This document shows positions 1-8,003 of a stretch of 64,000 nucleotides of DNA, piece by piece. The notes below the pieces were generated by a model. It was not told where the DNA came from and made no database searches. It saw nothing but the letters and a program-made list of their open reading frames with translations. The DNA lies in the NCBI GenBank assembly GCA_013821455.1, contig JACDGS010000014.1, forward strand, positions 24,511 to 88,510, given 5' to 3'. Each line of letters starts with the position of its first letter. Positions within the stretch are counted from its first letter, which is position 1. The DNA comes from Chthoniobacterales bacterium (GTDB lineage: Bacteria > Verrucomicrobiota > Verrucomicrobiia > Chthoniobacterales > UBA10450). The position numbers and the translations under genes are program-made.

Positions 1-213
1 CCCGATGAGTTTCTGGAAAGCGGCGCTTCAGGGAAATTCCACGGGATCCCTCGACTTCGCCTACGGCTCCGCTCGGGAAGACGGGCTTACTTTTGCCTCC
101 TCCCAGAAATCATTCAGCGTGAATTGCGTCCGCTCGTGTTGGCACCGCTGTGCGAAGCCTGGGACACGCACTCGACGATTTGCCGAAGGCTCGCGCGCAA
201 GCTTCTTTGCCTG

Positions 214-1008
214 ATGAAATTTCGCGCGCTTACACTTTCGCTTCTTCTGGCATCGTTAGGCACATCCGTCTCGCAGGCGCAGGATTGGGCGCGGAAAGAG
301 CTGAATAAATCGCCGCGCCATCACGAATGGGTCGATCTCAAACACGATGGCCGGACGGTGAAAGCCTTCATCGCCTTCCCCGAAGTGAAAGGAAAAGCGC
401 CGGCCGTGCTCATCATCCACGAGATTTTTGGCCTAACGGATTGGGCGAAAAATCTCGCCGATGAAATAGCCGCCGCCGGCTATATCGCGATCGCGCCCGA
501 TCTCCTGACTGAGCCCGGGAAAGACACCCAGAGTTATCCCGATCAGGAGGCGGCGATCAAAGCGGTCTCGGCTTTGCAGGCCGCGCGCGTTTTTCCCGAT
601 CTCGATGCTGCGGCCGATTACGTGACGAAATTGCCGGCGTGCGACGGGACGGTTTCGGTCACCGGTTTTTGCTGGGGCGGCGGCTGGTCTTTCGGTTATG
701 CCAATCATAATCCGAAGTTGAAAGCGGCGTTTGTTTTCTACGGAACCGGTCCCGCAGAGAAAGGCGAGGCGGAGAACATCAAGTGCCCGCTTTACGGCTT
801 CTACGGCGAGGAGGACGCGCGCATCGGCGCGACCATTCCCGCGACGACGGAAGTCATGAAGTCGTTAGGCAAAACCTACGAGCCGGTGACTTACGCCGGC
901 GCGGGTCACGGTTTCATGCGCGCGGGCGAAGCGCCCGACGCCAAACCGGCCAATCGCAAAGCGCGCGACGATGCGTGGGCACGTTGGAAGTTGCTCCTGA
1001 AAAAATAG
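214..1008 (+). CDS. Secreted dienelactone hydrolase family protein
   Basis: Alpha/beta hydrolase of the dienelactone hydrolase family, 264 aa. The start at 214 is chosen because it opens a clean signal peptide (MKFRALTLSLLLASLG, cleavage near SQAQ); longer in-frame starts add non-hydrophobic residues. The DLH signature is visible: an IIHEIFG strand, the nucleophile Cys in GFCWGGG, an acidic residue in YGEEDARIG and the His in GAGHGFM. These support a Cys-Asp-His triad hydrolysing lactones or esters, here probably periplasmic. The substrate cannot be told. Two copies of the TCGTTAGGC motif lie inside the gene, each read as Ser-Leu-Gly, one of them inside the signal peptide. Family assignment is firm; physiological role is open. 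Confidence 0.9.
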   Translation: MKFRALTLSLLLASLGTSVSQAQDWARKELNKSPRHHEWVDLKHDGRTVKAFIAFPEVKGKAPAVLIIHEIFGLTDWAKNLADEIAAAGYIAIAPDLLTEPGKDTQSYPDQEAAIKAVSALQAARVFPDLDAAADYVTKLPACDGTVSVTGFCWGGGWSFGYANHNPKLKAAFVFYGTGPAEKGEAENIKCPLYGFYGEEDARIGATIPATTEVMKSLGKTYEPVTYAGAGHGFMRAGEAPDAKPANRKARDDAWARWKLLLKK

Positions 1009-1013
1009 CGTCG

Positions 1014-1217
1014 TTAGGCGCGCCCGCGCCAAAGCGCGGCGTCCACGATCGACCAGAGATGGACCAGCCAGCCGAGCAGGAAAATCCATAACACACCGGC
1101 GAGACAAAACTGAATAATCGCCATGAAGAGTCGCCCTTGCAGCAACTGCCCGAGCCCGGGAATGAAGAAACTGCAAAGCGCTGCGACGACGTTGCCGGTC
1201 GAACCTTGTCCTGCCAT
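1014..1217 (-). CDS. Small two-helix inner membrane protein
   Basis: A 67-aa protein with two hydrophobic helices: one around SFFIPGLGQLLQGR, the second rich in Leu/Trp (FLLGWLVHLW). The FxPGLGQ turn resembles TM2/DUF5683-like small membrane proteins, but I cannot name a function. The start is taken at MAGQGSTGN; 11 upstream codons are possible but are not membrane-like. It is convergent with the hydrolase gene, and a TCGTTAGGC copy sits at the junction (1011-1019), covering the last bases of the intergenic gap. Confidence 0.6.
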   Translation of the reverse strand: MAGQGSTGNVVAALCSFFIPGLGQLLQGRLFMAIIQFCLAGVLWIFLLGWLVHLWSIVDAALWRGRA

Positions 1218-1271
1218 GAGAGAAATTCCGCCAGTCCGCGCGAAGCGCAAATCCGCGGCCTAACGAGAAGC

Positions 1272-1344
1272 GCGCCCGTGAGGATTCGAACCTCAAACCT
1301 TCTGATCCGTAGTCAGATGCTCTATCCAGTTGAGCTACGGGCGC
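1272..1344 (-). tRNA. tRNA-Arg (anticodon ACG)
   Basis: On the minus strand a 73-nt cloverleaf folds with a perfect 7-bp acceptor stem (GCGCCCG/CGGGCGC), a D-arm starting TAGCTCAACTGGATAGAGC, an anticodon loop CTACGGA giving anticodon ACG (complement of 1308-1310), and a T-arm with GGTTCGAATCC. The 3' CCA is not encoded. The ACG wobble A would need conversion to inosine by a tRNA adenosine deaminase. A CCTAACGAG motif copy lies 4 nt beyond its 3' end (1259-1267). Confidence 0.97.
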
Positions 1345-1511
1345 TCGATTTGTGAGGCGCTACCAGAACATCTGATTCTTTGTCGTGCAACCCTGCGCGG
1401 ATGCCGGGAGAAAGTTGAGACTTGCCGCTTGCCACTGGAGAATCCGAGGCGCCCGCGTATTCTCCTGCGCCACGAAATGACTTCCATTCGCCTAACGACT
1501 TTTCGCTTTTT

Positions 1512-4500
1512 ATGGGCCTGAGCAAAAAAGAGAAACTGCAGCTCCTCACCATTTTGCTGGAGAGCCGGCATGGCGATCTGCGCGAGCAAAATCTCAATCG
1601 TCAGGGCAAGGGCCACTTTCACGTTTCGGGCATGGGCCACGAAGCGCTCGCTGCGATTTCGTTCGCGACCGAGCCTGACGATTACATCTGCGGCTACTAC
1701 CGCGATCGCGCGCTCGTCCTCGGCCGGGGTGTTACCTCGGCCGAGCTGGCGCTCGATTATTTCGCGAAGCGCAAAGGCCAAAGCCATGGCCGGCAAATGC
1801 CGTCGCATTACAGCTACGCGGCGCGCAACGTTTGGAGCGTGCCGACGCCGACCGGCGCGCAGCTTCTTCCGGCCTGCGGCATCGCGTGGGGACTGAAACT
1901 GGATGGCAAACCGAATTTCGTCATTGCCACGATCGGAGACGCGGCGACGCGGCAGGGCGATTTTTTCGAGGCGGTTTGTTTCGCGAAAGAACGGAAGCTG
2001 CCGGTCCTTTTCGTCGTCGAGGACAACGCCTACGGGATCAGCAGCCCGACGCGGGAGATCAATCCTCTTGCCCTCGACGTCCTCCAGCCTAACGACTGGC
2101 AAATTCTCGACGGCAGCGATGTCGGCGCGGTTTATGACGCCGGCCAGAAAGCCATCGCTCATCTGCGCGGGGGCAAAGGTCCGGTTTTTTTCTGGGTAGA
2201 AATGGAGCGGCTCTCCAGCCACACCAGCTCCGACGACCACAAACTTTATCGCAGCGCGGAAGAGATTGAGAACCTGGCGAAAGCCGATCCCCTAACGAAG
2301 TGGCGCGACGGTCTCATCGCGGAAGGCGCTCTCACCCAGGCCGAGTTCGAAAAGCTCGACCAGGAAATCAAAGAGCGCATCCGGCAGGAATTCATCGCCG
2401 CGGAGCGCGACGAGGACCCTTTGCCTAGCGAACTCGATCTGCAAGTAACCGGCGCGCTCCCGGAACTCGACGAGGAAGTCCTCCCCGCCGGCAAGTATCG
2501 CATCGGCGATGTGGTCAATCAGACCCTGCGCGCTGGCCTAACGAAAAGCCCCGGGCGAATTATCTTTGGCGAAGACATCGAAGATCCCAAGGGCGGCGTC
2601 TTCCGTCTCACCCAAAAACTTTCGACGGAATTTCCCGCGCAGGTTTTCAACTCGCCCCTCGCGGAGTCCACCATTCTCGGCGTCGCCTGCGGTCTCGCCT
2701 CCTACGGCAAACGCCCGGTCTTCGAGTTGCAGTTCGTCGACTTCATCGGGCCGGCGTGGAACCAGGTCGTGACCAATCTTTGCAATTTGCGCTGGCGTTC
2801 GTTCGGGACGTGGACTTGCCCGCTCGTTATCTACGCGCCCTACGGCGCCTACCTCCCGGGCGGTAGCCTGTGGCACAGTCAGGCGAACGAAGCTCCCCTC
2901 GCCCATTATCCCGGGATCAACATTGCGATCCCGAGCAACCCGGAAGACGCCGCCGGTCTGCTCTGGACCGCGATGCATTGCGAGGATCCGACCTTCATCC
3001 TCATCCCGAAACATCTGCTCTGGGCCGAACACGAATCGGAGAAACCCATTCGCGCAGTGTCGTTAGGCAAAGCGCGCGTCGCGCGCGCAGGGTCCGATGT
3101 CACTGTCGTGGCCTGGGGCAACACGATGGAGAAGTCGCTCGAGGCACTCGTTAGGCTGGATGGAAACACCAGCGTGGAGTTGATCGATCTCCGCTCGATC
3201 GCTCCCTGGGATCGCGCGACGATTGAAGACTCCGTGCGGAAGACCGGCCGTCTCATTGTTGTGCAAGAGGACACGGAAAATTGCAGCGTTGGCCAGATGA
3301 TCATCTCCCACATCGCGGGACAATCGGAGATCTGGGACGTGATGGTGAGTCCGCCGATCCTCGTCAGTAAAGGCAACGTCATGATCGGCTACAACCCGAT
3401 CTACGAATATGCGGCGCTGCCCGATGTCGAGCGCATCGTTAGGGCGATCGAACGCTCGGTCTCCACGCGGAGCGAGCGCGTTGTAGCCGGGGGCGCTGAC
3501 CCCGGCCGCGCCAAGCCCAGCCAGGCGATAGACCAGCCGGCGTCACCGCCGCCGGCTACAGCACGCGGTCAGAAAATTACGGTGCCGATCATGGGTGAAG
3601 GCATTCGCTCGGCCAAAGTCGTGGCGCTTTTGAAGAAGCCGGGTGACTCGATAGCGCTGGACGATGCCCTTTGTGAAGTCGAGACCGACAAAGCCGTTTA
3701 CCCGATCGAATCCTCTTTCGCCGGAACGATGGGCGAATGGAAAATTGCCGTCGATGACACGGTCGAGATTGGCCAGGAACTTGGTTCCATTTTCGCTGAA
3801 GGCGACGACCTCGCCGAACAGATCGCCGAAACAGCCGAGGTGTCGCCGCGGGTTCAACCGGCTGGAACGGCAAAGACGGAAAGAAAAATTACCGCAAGAG
3901 AACCGGCGCTTTCCGCCACGATCACGCGCAAGCTCGGCCGCGTGGTTCCGGCAAATTTGCAGATCGACGCGCGCTGGCAGGCCGTGCGGGACACGCGGGA
4001 AGCCGCGAAGAAAAGCGGCGAGAAAGATGCGCCGTCACCGTCCGTCATGGTCGCCTGGGCGGTGGTGCGCGCGATGGAAAATCACGCCGCCTTCCGCAGC
4101 CTCATGCAGGACGACGACCGCATCGTCGAGCAGGATGAATTTGATTTGGGCGTGGCTGTTTCGCTGCCGGACGATTGCCTGGCCACCGCCGTCGTTAGGC
4201 GTGCGAATACGCTCAATTGGCCAGAGTTCGTTAGGCAGTATCGCGACGCGGTCGGCGCGACTCGCGATGGCCGTGTGGACGCGATGAATGCGCCGCTGGT
4301 TATCAGCAGCTTGGGGGCATTTGGCGTGCGCGCGGCCGCGCCCATCGTCGTCCCGCCTTCGGTCGGCACGCTCTTCGTCGGTTCCGCACATCACGAGCTC
4401 TTGCCTAACGGAAAGCAACCGCGGAGCGAAGAGGTGATCACGCTTTCGCTGACTTTCGACCATCGCGTAGTGAACGGCGCCGGCGCGGCCAACTTCGTGC

Positions 4501-4592
4501 ACGAGATCAAGGAACTGATCGAGGTCTTCACTATTCCAGGAAGTCAGGCTTCCAGCCTGACTCGGCGGACGGGCTTCCAGCCTGCCCAGTAA
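1512..4592 (+). CDS. 2-oxoacid dehydrogenase E1alpha-E1beta-E2 fusion
   Basis: A 1026-aa protein joining three normally separate subunits of a pyruvate or branched-chain 2-oxoacid dehydrogenase complex. Residues about 1-310 are E1alpha with the thiamine-diphosphate motif (GD at 142-143, N172); about 335-670 are E1beta; about 686-765 are a lipoyl domain (lipoyl Lys 727 in TDKA); about 805-1020 are an E2 acyltransferase catalytic domain. The usual E2 motif DHRVxDG reads DHRVVNG (His984, Asn988), so the expected catalytic Asp is Asn. A clear E3-binding domain is not obvious. The 1512 start fits the E1alpha N-terminus. E1alpha/E1beta fusions are known; the added E2 is unusual. The linker at 3481-3562 and the C-terminal tail are made of palindromic repeat DNA. 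The gene carries many TCGTTAGG motif copies. Confidence 0.9.
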   Translation: MGLSKKEKLQLLTILLESRHGDLREQNLNRQGKGHFHVSGMGHEALAAISFATEPDDYICGYYRDRALVLGRGVTSAELALDYFAKRKGQSHGRQMPSHYSYAARNVWSVPTPTGAQLLPACGIAWGLKLDGKPNFVIATIGDAATRQGDFFEAVCFAKERKLPVLFVVEDNAYGISSPTREINPLALDVLQPNDWQILDGSDVGAVYDAGQKAIAHLRGGKGPVFFWVEMERLSSHTSSDDHKLYRSAEEIENLAKADPLTKWRDGLIAEGALTQAEFEKLDQEIKERIRQEFIAAERDEDPLPSELDLQVTGALPELDEEVLPAGKYRIGDVVNQTLRAGLTKSPGRIIFGEDIEDPKGGVFRLTQKLSTEFPAQVFNSPLAESTILGVACGLASYGKRPVFELQFVDFIGPAWNQVVTNLCNLRWRSFGTWTCPLVIYAPYGAYLPGGSLWHSQANEAPLAHYPGINIAIPSNPEDAAGLLWTAMHCEDPTFILIPKHLLWAEHESEKPIRAVSLGKARVARAGSDVTVVAWGNTMEKSLEALVRLDGNTSVELIDLRSIAPWDRATIEDSVRKTGRLIVVQEDTENCSVGQMIISHIAGQSEIWDVMVSPPILVSKGNVMIGYNPIYEYAALPDVERIVRAIERSVSTRSERVVAGGADPGRAKPSQAIDQPASPPPATARGQKITVPIMGEGIRSAKVVALLKKPGDSIALDDALCEVETDKAVYPIESSFAGTMGEWKIAVDDTVEIGQELGSIFAEGDDLAEQIAETAEVSPRVQPAGTAKTERKITAREPALSATITRKLGRVVPANLQIDARWQAVRDTREAAKKSGEKDAPSPSVMVAWAVVRAMENHAAFRSLMQDDDRIVEQDEFDLGVAVSLPDDCLATAVVRRANTLNWPEFVRQYRDAVGATRDGRVDAMNAPLVISSLGAFGVRAAAPIVVPPSVGTLFVGSAHHELLPNGKQPRSEEVITLSLTFDHRVVNGAGAANFVHEIKELIEVFTIPGSQASSLTRRTGFQPAQ
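3481..3562. repeat. Palindromic repeat forming the E1-E2 linker
   Basis: An inverted repeat with ends TGTAGCCGG and CCGGCTACA is read in frame within the dehydrogenase fusion, encoding a Pro/Ala-rich linker just before the lipoyl domain. Its hairpin design (GGGGGCGCTGACCCC inside the left arm) resembles intergenic REP-like elements. It looks like a former intergenic element captured by the fusion; that history is inferred. Confidence 0.6.
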
Positions 4593-4643
4593 CAGCCGAC
4601 AAGCTAGAAGCTCGTCGGCCGAGTCAGGCTGGAAGCCCGACTT
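4540..4643. repeat. GGCTGGAAGCC palindromic repeat at convergent gene ends
   Basis: Arms of GTCAGGCTGGAAGCC type occur here in both orientations, giving a strong hairpin between two convergent genes. The last residues of the dehydrogenase fusion (ASSLTRRTGFQPAQ) and of the SGNH hydrolase (SEVGLPA) are encoded by it, so the repeat supplies both stop regions and may act as a bidirectional terminator. Related copies lie near 20.7, 27.3 and 29.5 kb. Confidence 0.75.
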
Positions 4644-5259
4644 CCGAGCAATGCTGCCGCCACCGGGAAATCAGCGCTTCCCACTCCGCATACGCTTTCG
4701 CCGAAGGGTGCAGCCCGTCCGCTGCGACTAACGAACTATCCGCGCCCATCTTTTTGCTAGGCGAAAAAATATCGACGAGCGGCAAGCCGCGTTTCGCCGC
4801 TTCCTCCGCAATCACGCAGTTGAATTCTCCAAGCCCCGCGCTGATGTCGCGTCCGCGCGCATAAGTCGGCCCGTCGGGCGTCACAGAAAAATCCGGAATG
4901 TTGATCACAAACAAACGCTTCTCGTTAGGCAAGATCACGAGCATCTCGTCCATGATCTGCCCCAGGCGTGTGCGAAAGGCCGTCTCTTCCACTCCTTGCA
5001 CCCAATCGTTCACTCCAAGCATGAGCGAGCCGAAGTCCGGTTTGGCCATGCGGAACTGCGGCAGCTCGCGCTCGATCGCATCTTGCGTCGTCCAGCCGGT
5101 GCGCGACGGATTCGAAACCAGAGAAACCAGGAACCCACTTCTCGTTAGGCGTTGCGCGAGCAGCGCTGGCCAGGACTCTTCTTCGGTCGCGCCTTCGCCG
5201 ATCGAATACGAGTCACCGATCACGGCATAACGAATTTTAGTCGGCGCGGAGAGTTTCAC
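4624..5259 (-). CDS. SGNH/GDSL-family hydrolase
   Basis: About 211 aa with the SGNH blocks in order: block I AVIGDSYSIGEG (catalytic Ser), block II around the conserved Gly in SRTGWTT, block III LGVNDW, and block V DGLHPSAKAY (catalytic Asp/His). Such enzymes are esterases or lipases. No signal peptide is seen, so it is probably cytoplasmic. I prefer the GTG at 5259, which overlaps the upstream gene by 23 bp; an ATG at 5334 would give a 98-bp overlap and a charged extension. The C-terminus is encoded by the palindromic repeat. It contains two motif copies (4922 and 5142). Confidence 0.85.
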   Translation of the reverse strand: MKLSAPTKIRYAVIGDSYSIGEGATEEESWPALLAQRLTRSGFLVSLVSNPSRTGWTTQDAIERELPQFRMAKPDFGSLMLGVNDWVQGVEETAFRTRLGQIMDEMLVILPNEKRLFVINIPDFSVTPDGPTYARGRDISAGLGEFNCVIAEEAAKRGLPLVDIFSPSKKMGADSSLVAADGLHPSAKAYAEWEALISRWRQHCSEVGLPA

Positions 5260-5734
5260 GGGCCGAATCCAAGCGTTTGCTTTCCACTTTTTCAGCCTGC
5301 TCGAGGGCTCGTCTTTCGAGTCGGTCGAAGTCAATTTGTTCGAGAATGGGCGAAGTTGTTTTCACCGCCGCGAGAGCGCGCCATAACAGGCGTTTCCCGG
5401 TTATGCCGGCGTAGAGGACTTCGAGCGATTGCAGCAACCCCAGATCCGCGTCGTCACCCGTCGAAAAACCGAGTTTGGCGCGACCGAATTTCTCTGCCAC
5501 CCATGCTCCTGCGTTGCGCACGCTCCCCACTTCGCCACCGAGCGCAGTCATCAAATCGTGCAGCGTTTCGTGATCGGATTTTACTTCGCCTGCCAGCTCC
5601 CGGAAAAACGGCCCAAGCGAATCTTCGGCGTGCATGGCGGCGAGGTGCTCAATCAACTCGACGGCACCGACGCCGCCGGCGTAGTGATCTCTGAGATAAA
5701 TTTCGAGATCGGTGCTGATCTTTTTCTCGGACAT
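5237..5734 (-). CDS. Helical hypothetical protein, ferritin-like fold possible
   Basis: 165 aa, strongly helical, opening with LRDHYAGGVGAVELIEHLAAMH and a later HETLHDLMTALGG segment. The pattern resembles four-helix-bundle proteins of the ferritin-like/DUF892 kind, but a complete metal-ligand set is not obvious. The ATG at 5734 has a good ribosome-binding site (GGAAGAGG); the longer reading frame to 5863 lacks one and runs into the divergent dinB promoter region. It precedes the SGNH hydrolase with overlap, so the two are probably co-transcribed. Confidence 0.65.
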   Translation of the reverse strand: MSEKKISTDLEIYLRDHYAGGVGAVELIEHLAAMHAEDSLGPFFRELAGEVKSDHETLHDLMTALGGEVGSVRNAGAWVAEKFGRAKLGFSTGDDADLGLLQSLEVLYAGITGKRLLWRALAAVKTTSPILEQIDFDRLERRALEQAEKVESKRLDSARETLRAD

Positions 5735-5827
5735 GGCCTCTTCCTTGTTAATCGCAGCGCCAGCCTTTTCAAGACGCGATCGACCCCGCTTGCTTGCGTG
5801 AACGGTCATCTGCGATTGCCTTGTTGC

Positions 5828-6889
5828 GTGCACGCCCCGCCGAAACCGCGCGCCATTATCCATCTCGACATGGATTGCTTTTACGCGGCGATTGAGGTGC
5901 GCGACCGGCCGGAGCTACGGGGCAAACCGGTCGGCGTCGGCGGCGCGCGCGATCGCCGGGGCGTGCTGACGACCTGCAATTACGAAGCGCGTAAATTCGG
6001 TGTGCATTCCGCGATGCCGACTTTCATGGCGCTGCAGCGCTGCCCGAAATTGATCGTGCTGCCGACGCGCTTCGATGTTTATCGGCGCGAGTCGGCGGTG
6101 ATCCGAGCGATCCTGCATCGCTTCACGCCGCTGGTCGAGCCGCTCTCGCTCGATGAGGCTTACCTCGATGTGAGCGCGCATCCCGGCGCGCCCGGCGCGC
6201 TGGCCGAAGTCATTCGGAAATTGATTTTTCAAAAGACGAAACTGACCGCGTCCGCGGGGATCGCGCCTAACAAACTCGTGGCCAAGATCGCCAGCGACCG
6301 GAATAAGCCTAACGGGCAATGCGAAGTTTTGCCTAACGAAGTCGGCGAGTTCATGGCGGCGCTGCCCGTGCGCAAAATCTGGGGCATCGGCGCGGTCACG
6401 GAGCAAAAGCTGCGGCAGCGCGGAATCGAGACCTGCGGCGATCTCCAACGCTTTTCGCGCCTGCAACTCTTGGAGATTTTCGGAAAATTTGGCGGCGAAC
6501 TCTACGATCTCGCGCGCGGGATTGACGAGCGCGAGGTCGAACCGCACCGCGAAAGAAAATCGCTCAGCAACGAAGAGACCTTCTCCTCCAATCTGGAAAC
6601 GCTCGAAGCCTGCGCGGAGCGCCTGGAGGAGCTGTTCGCCGAGCTGATGGCGGAACTCGCCCAGAAGGAAAACGCGCGCACAGTCACGAAAATTTTCGTG
6701 AAGCTCAAGTTCGCCGATTTCACCCGTACGACGGTGGAACGTGCCGGCCGCGCGCCGTCGTTAGGCGAATACGGCGTGTTGCTCGCCGAGGCGTTCGCAC
6801 GCACGGGGAAGAGCGTGCGGCTGATGGGTGTGGGCGTACGTTTCGCGTCAGCCGATTTGCCGGAGGCGGCGCAGTTACCTTTGCTCTGA
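5828..6889 (+). CDS. dinB: DNA polymerase IV (Y-family translesion polymerase)
   Basis: About 353 aa, the usual DinB length. Visible motifs are the first catalytic Asp site HLDMDCFYA, the second site SLDEAYLDV, the steric and fingers region, GIAPNKLVAKIASD, and the little-finger domain to the C-terminus. It replicates past lesions and can raise mutation rate. The start is uncertain: GTG at 5828 leaves nine residues before the first conserved strand, and another GTG lies at 5798. It is divergent from the helical protein gene, with about 93 bp between. It holds motif copies read as Pro-Asn and Ser-Leu-Gly, including two one-base variants near 6267 and 6307. No LexA box was recognised. Confidence 0.95.
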   Translation: MHAPPKPRAIIHLDMDCFYAAIEVRDRPELRGKPVGVGGARDRRGVLTTCNYEARKFGVHSAMPTFMALQRCPKLIVLPTRFDVYRRESAVIRAILHRFTPLVEPLSLDEAYLDVSAHPGAPGALAEVIRKLIFQKTKLTASAGIAPNKLVAKIASDRNKPNGQCEVLPNEVGEFMAALPVRKIWGIGAVTEQKLRQRGIETCGDLQRFSRLQLLEIFGKFGGELYDLARGIDEREVEPHRERKSLSNEETFSSNLETLEACAERLEELFAELMAELAQKENARTVTKIFVKLKFADFTRTTVERAGRAPSLGEYGVLLAEAFARTGKSVRLMGVGVRFASADLPEAAQLPLL

Positions 6890-7322
6890 ACTTCGGCGCA
6901 AGATCTCTGATAGCGCAGACATCGGGTGTGCCGGCGACGGCGTCCCCTGTTCGCGAACTTTCTTTTCGCGTGTCCAATTCCCGGGAGTCAGCACGGAAAA
7001 AAAGTTCGTCGCGCAGGAGTATCGCGACCAGCACGCGACACGTGCCTTGCCCGCTCAGAGGCAGACCGAATACCACCTTGTCCTCAGACTTGGAAGAGGC
7101 GGGTCTGTAAGACCGCTTGCCAACAAGAAGGCTTTTCTATTTCTTCGCCAGATATGGCTAGACAATTCAAACCTGTTCGTTTCTTCGCTATGATGCGACG
7201 CGCGATGTCGATAAAATAACTAGTCCTATACTCGTTAGGCGGCCTGCGGAAACGTGCTTGTAAGCGCCAGGCCTTCGCGCGAGAAGTGGCTCATGATCGC
7301 TCTGGTAAGGATGCACGGCCCC
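6890..7322. other. Non-coding interval with an extended motif copy
   Basis: No convincing gene is seen. The short reading frames here are out of phase with any recognisable family. It holds a small inverted repeat (GGTCTGTAAGACC near 7102) and one TCCTATACTCGTTAGGC copy at 7224-7240, about 80 bp before the acetyltransferase start. Confidence 0.5.
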
Positions 7323-7814
7323 ATGAAGACCAATCAATCCAACCCACCTGCGGATGAAATCTCGATTAAGATGGATAATTTGCGCGGGCCGGAAATTGCC
7401 GCCCTGCTCGAGGAGCATCTTGAAGATATGATCGCGGCCTCGCCTCCGGAAAGCCGGCATGTCCTCGACTTGGAAGGTCTGCGCCGACCCGATATCTCTT
7501 TCTGGTGCGCGTGGCAGGGACCGACTCTTCTCGGGTGCGGGGCCTTAAAGGAGTTGGATGCGAGGCATGCGGAGATAAAGTCGATGCGAACGGCTCGCAA
7601 TCAGCGCGGCAAAGGAGTGGGGACGCGCATTCTGGAGCGTCTCATCGCGGAAGCGCGGCGGCGCGACTACCGCCGGCTAAGTCTCGAGACGGGATCAATG
7701 GAGTTTTTCGCGCCGGCGCGCCGGCTCTACGGGAAGTTTGGCTTCGCGCTTTGTGCGCCTTTCGCCAGTTATAAGAACGATCCGAACAGTGTCTTTATGA
7801 CGATGGAACTCTAA
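7323..7814 (+). CDS. GNAT family N-acetyltransferase
   Basis: 163 aa with the GNAT acetyl-CoA site: a strand ending in IKSMRTA, then QRGKGVGTRILERLIAEARRR (the Q/RxxGxG/A pyrophosphate loop), then RLSLETGSMEFFAPARRLYGKFGF, the usual beta5-alpha4 end. It should transfer acetyl groups from acetyl-CoA to a small amine or protein. The C-terminal arrangement is like YafP/PhnO-type acetyltransferases. The substrate is unknown. The 7323 ATG is the last before the conserved core; ATG 7311 is also possible. Confidence 0.85.
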   Translation: MKTNQSNPPADEISIKMDNLRGPEIAALLEEHLEDMIAASPPESRHVLDLEGLRRPDISFWCAWQGPTLLGCGALKELDARHAEIKSMRTARNQRGKGVGTRILERLIAEARRRDYRRLSLETGSMEFFAPARRLYGKFGFALCAPFASYKNDPNSVFMTMEL

Positions 7815-7890
7815 AGCGTTAGCGTGGCTGAACGATGCGCTCGCATGCTACAGAGCGTAGAGTATGGCGAAGCCGAAGAAGAACTCGCAA

Positions 7891-7906
7891 TCCTTTACTC
7901 GTTAGG
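7891..7906 (+). repeat. Extended intergenic motif TCCTTTACTCGTTAGG
   Basis: A copy of the interspersed 16-17-mer between the acetyltransferase and the convergent oxidase. The last base is G rather than C. Confidence 0.8.
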
Positions 7907-8003
7907 GGAAGAGGGGCCGACCTCGCGCGAGCAGCCGCCGTTCTCTCATTCCCCGGACGCCGGCTCAGCAGCAGATTTAGCCTGACCTCAACTTCCTGCA
8001 GGA

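Noticed and set aside
5..214. Short open frame at the window start
   Set aside because: No recognisable domain, poor residue composition, and it only overlaps the hydrolase leader; it may even be the edge of an intergenic region.
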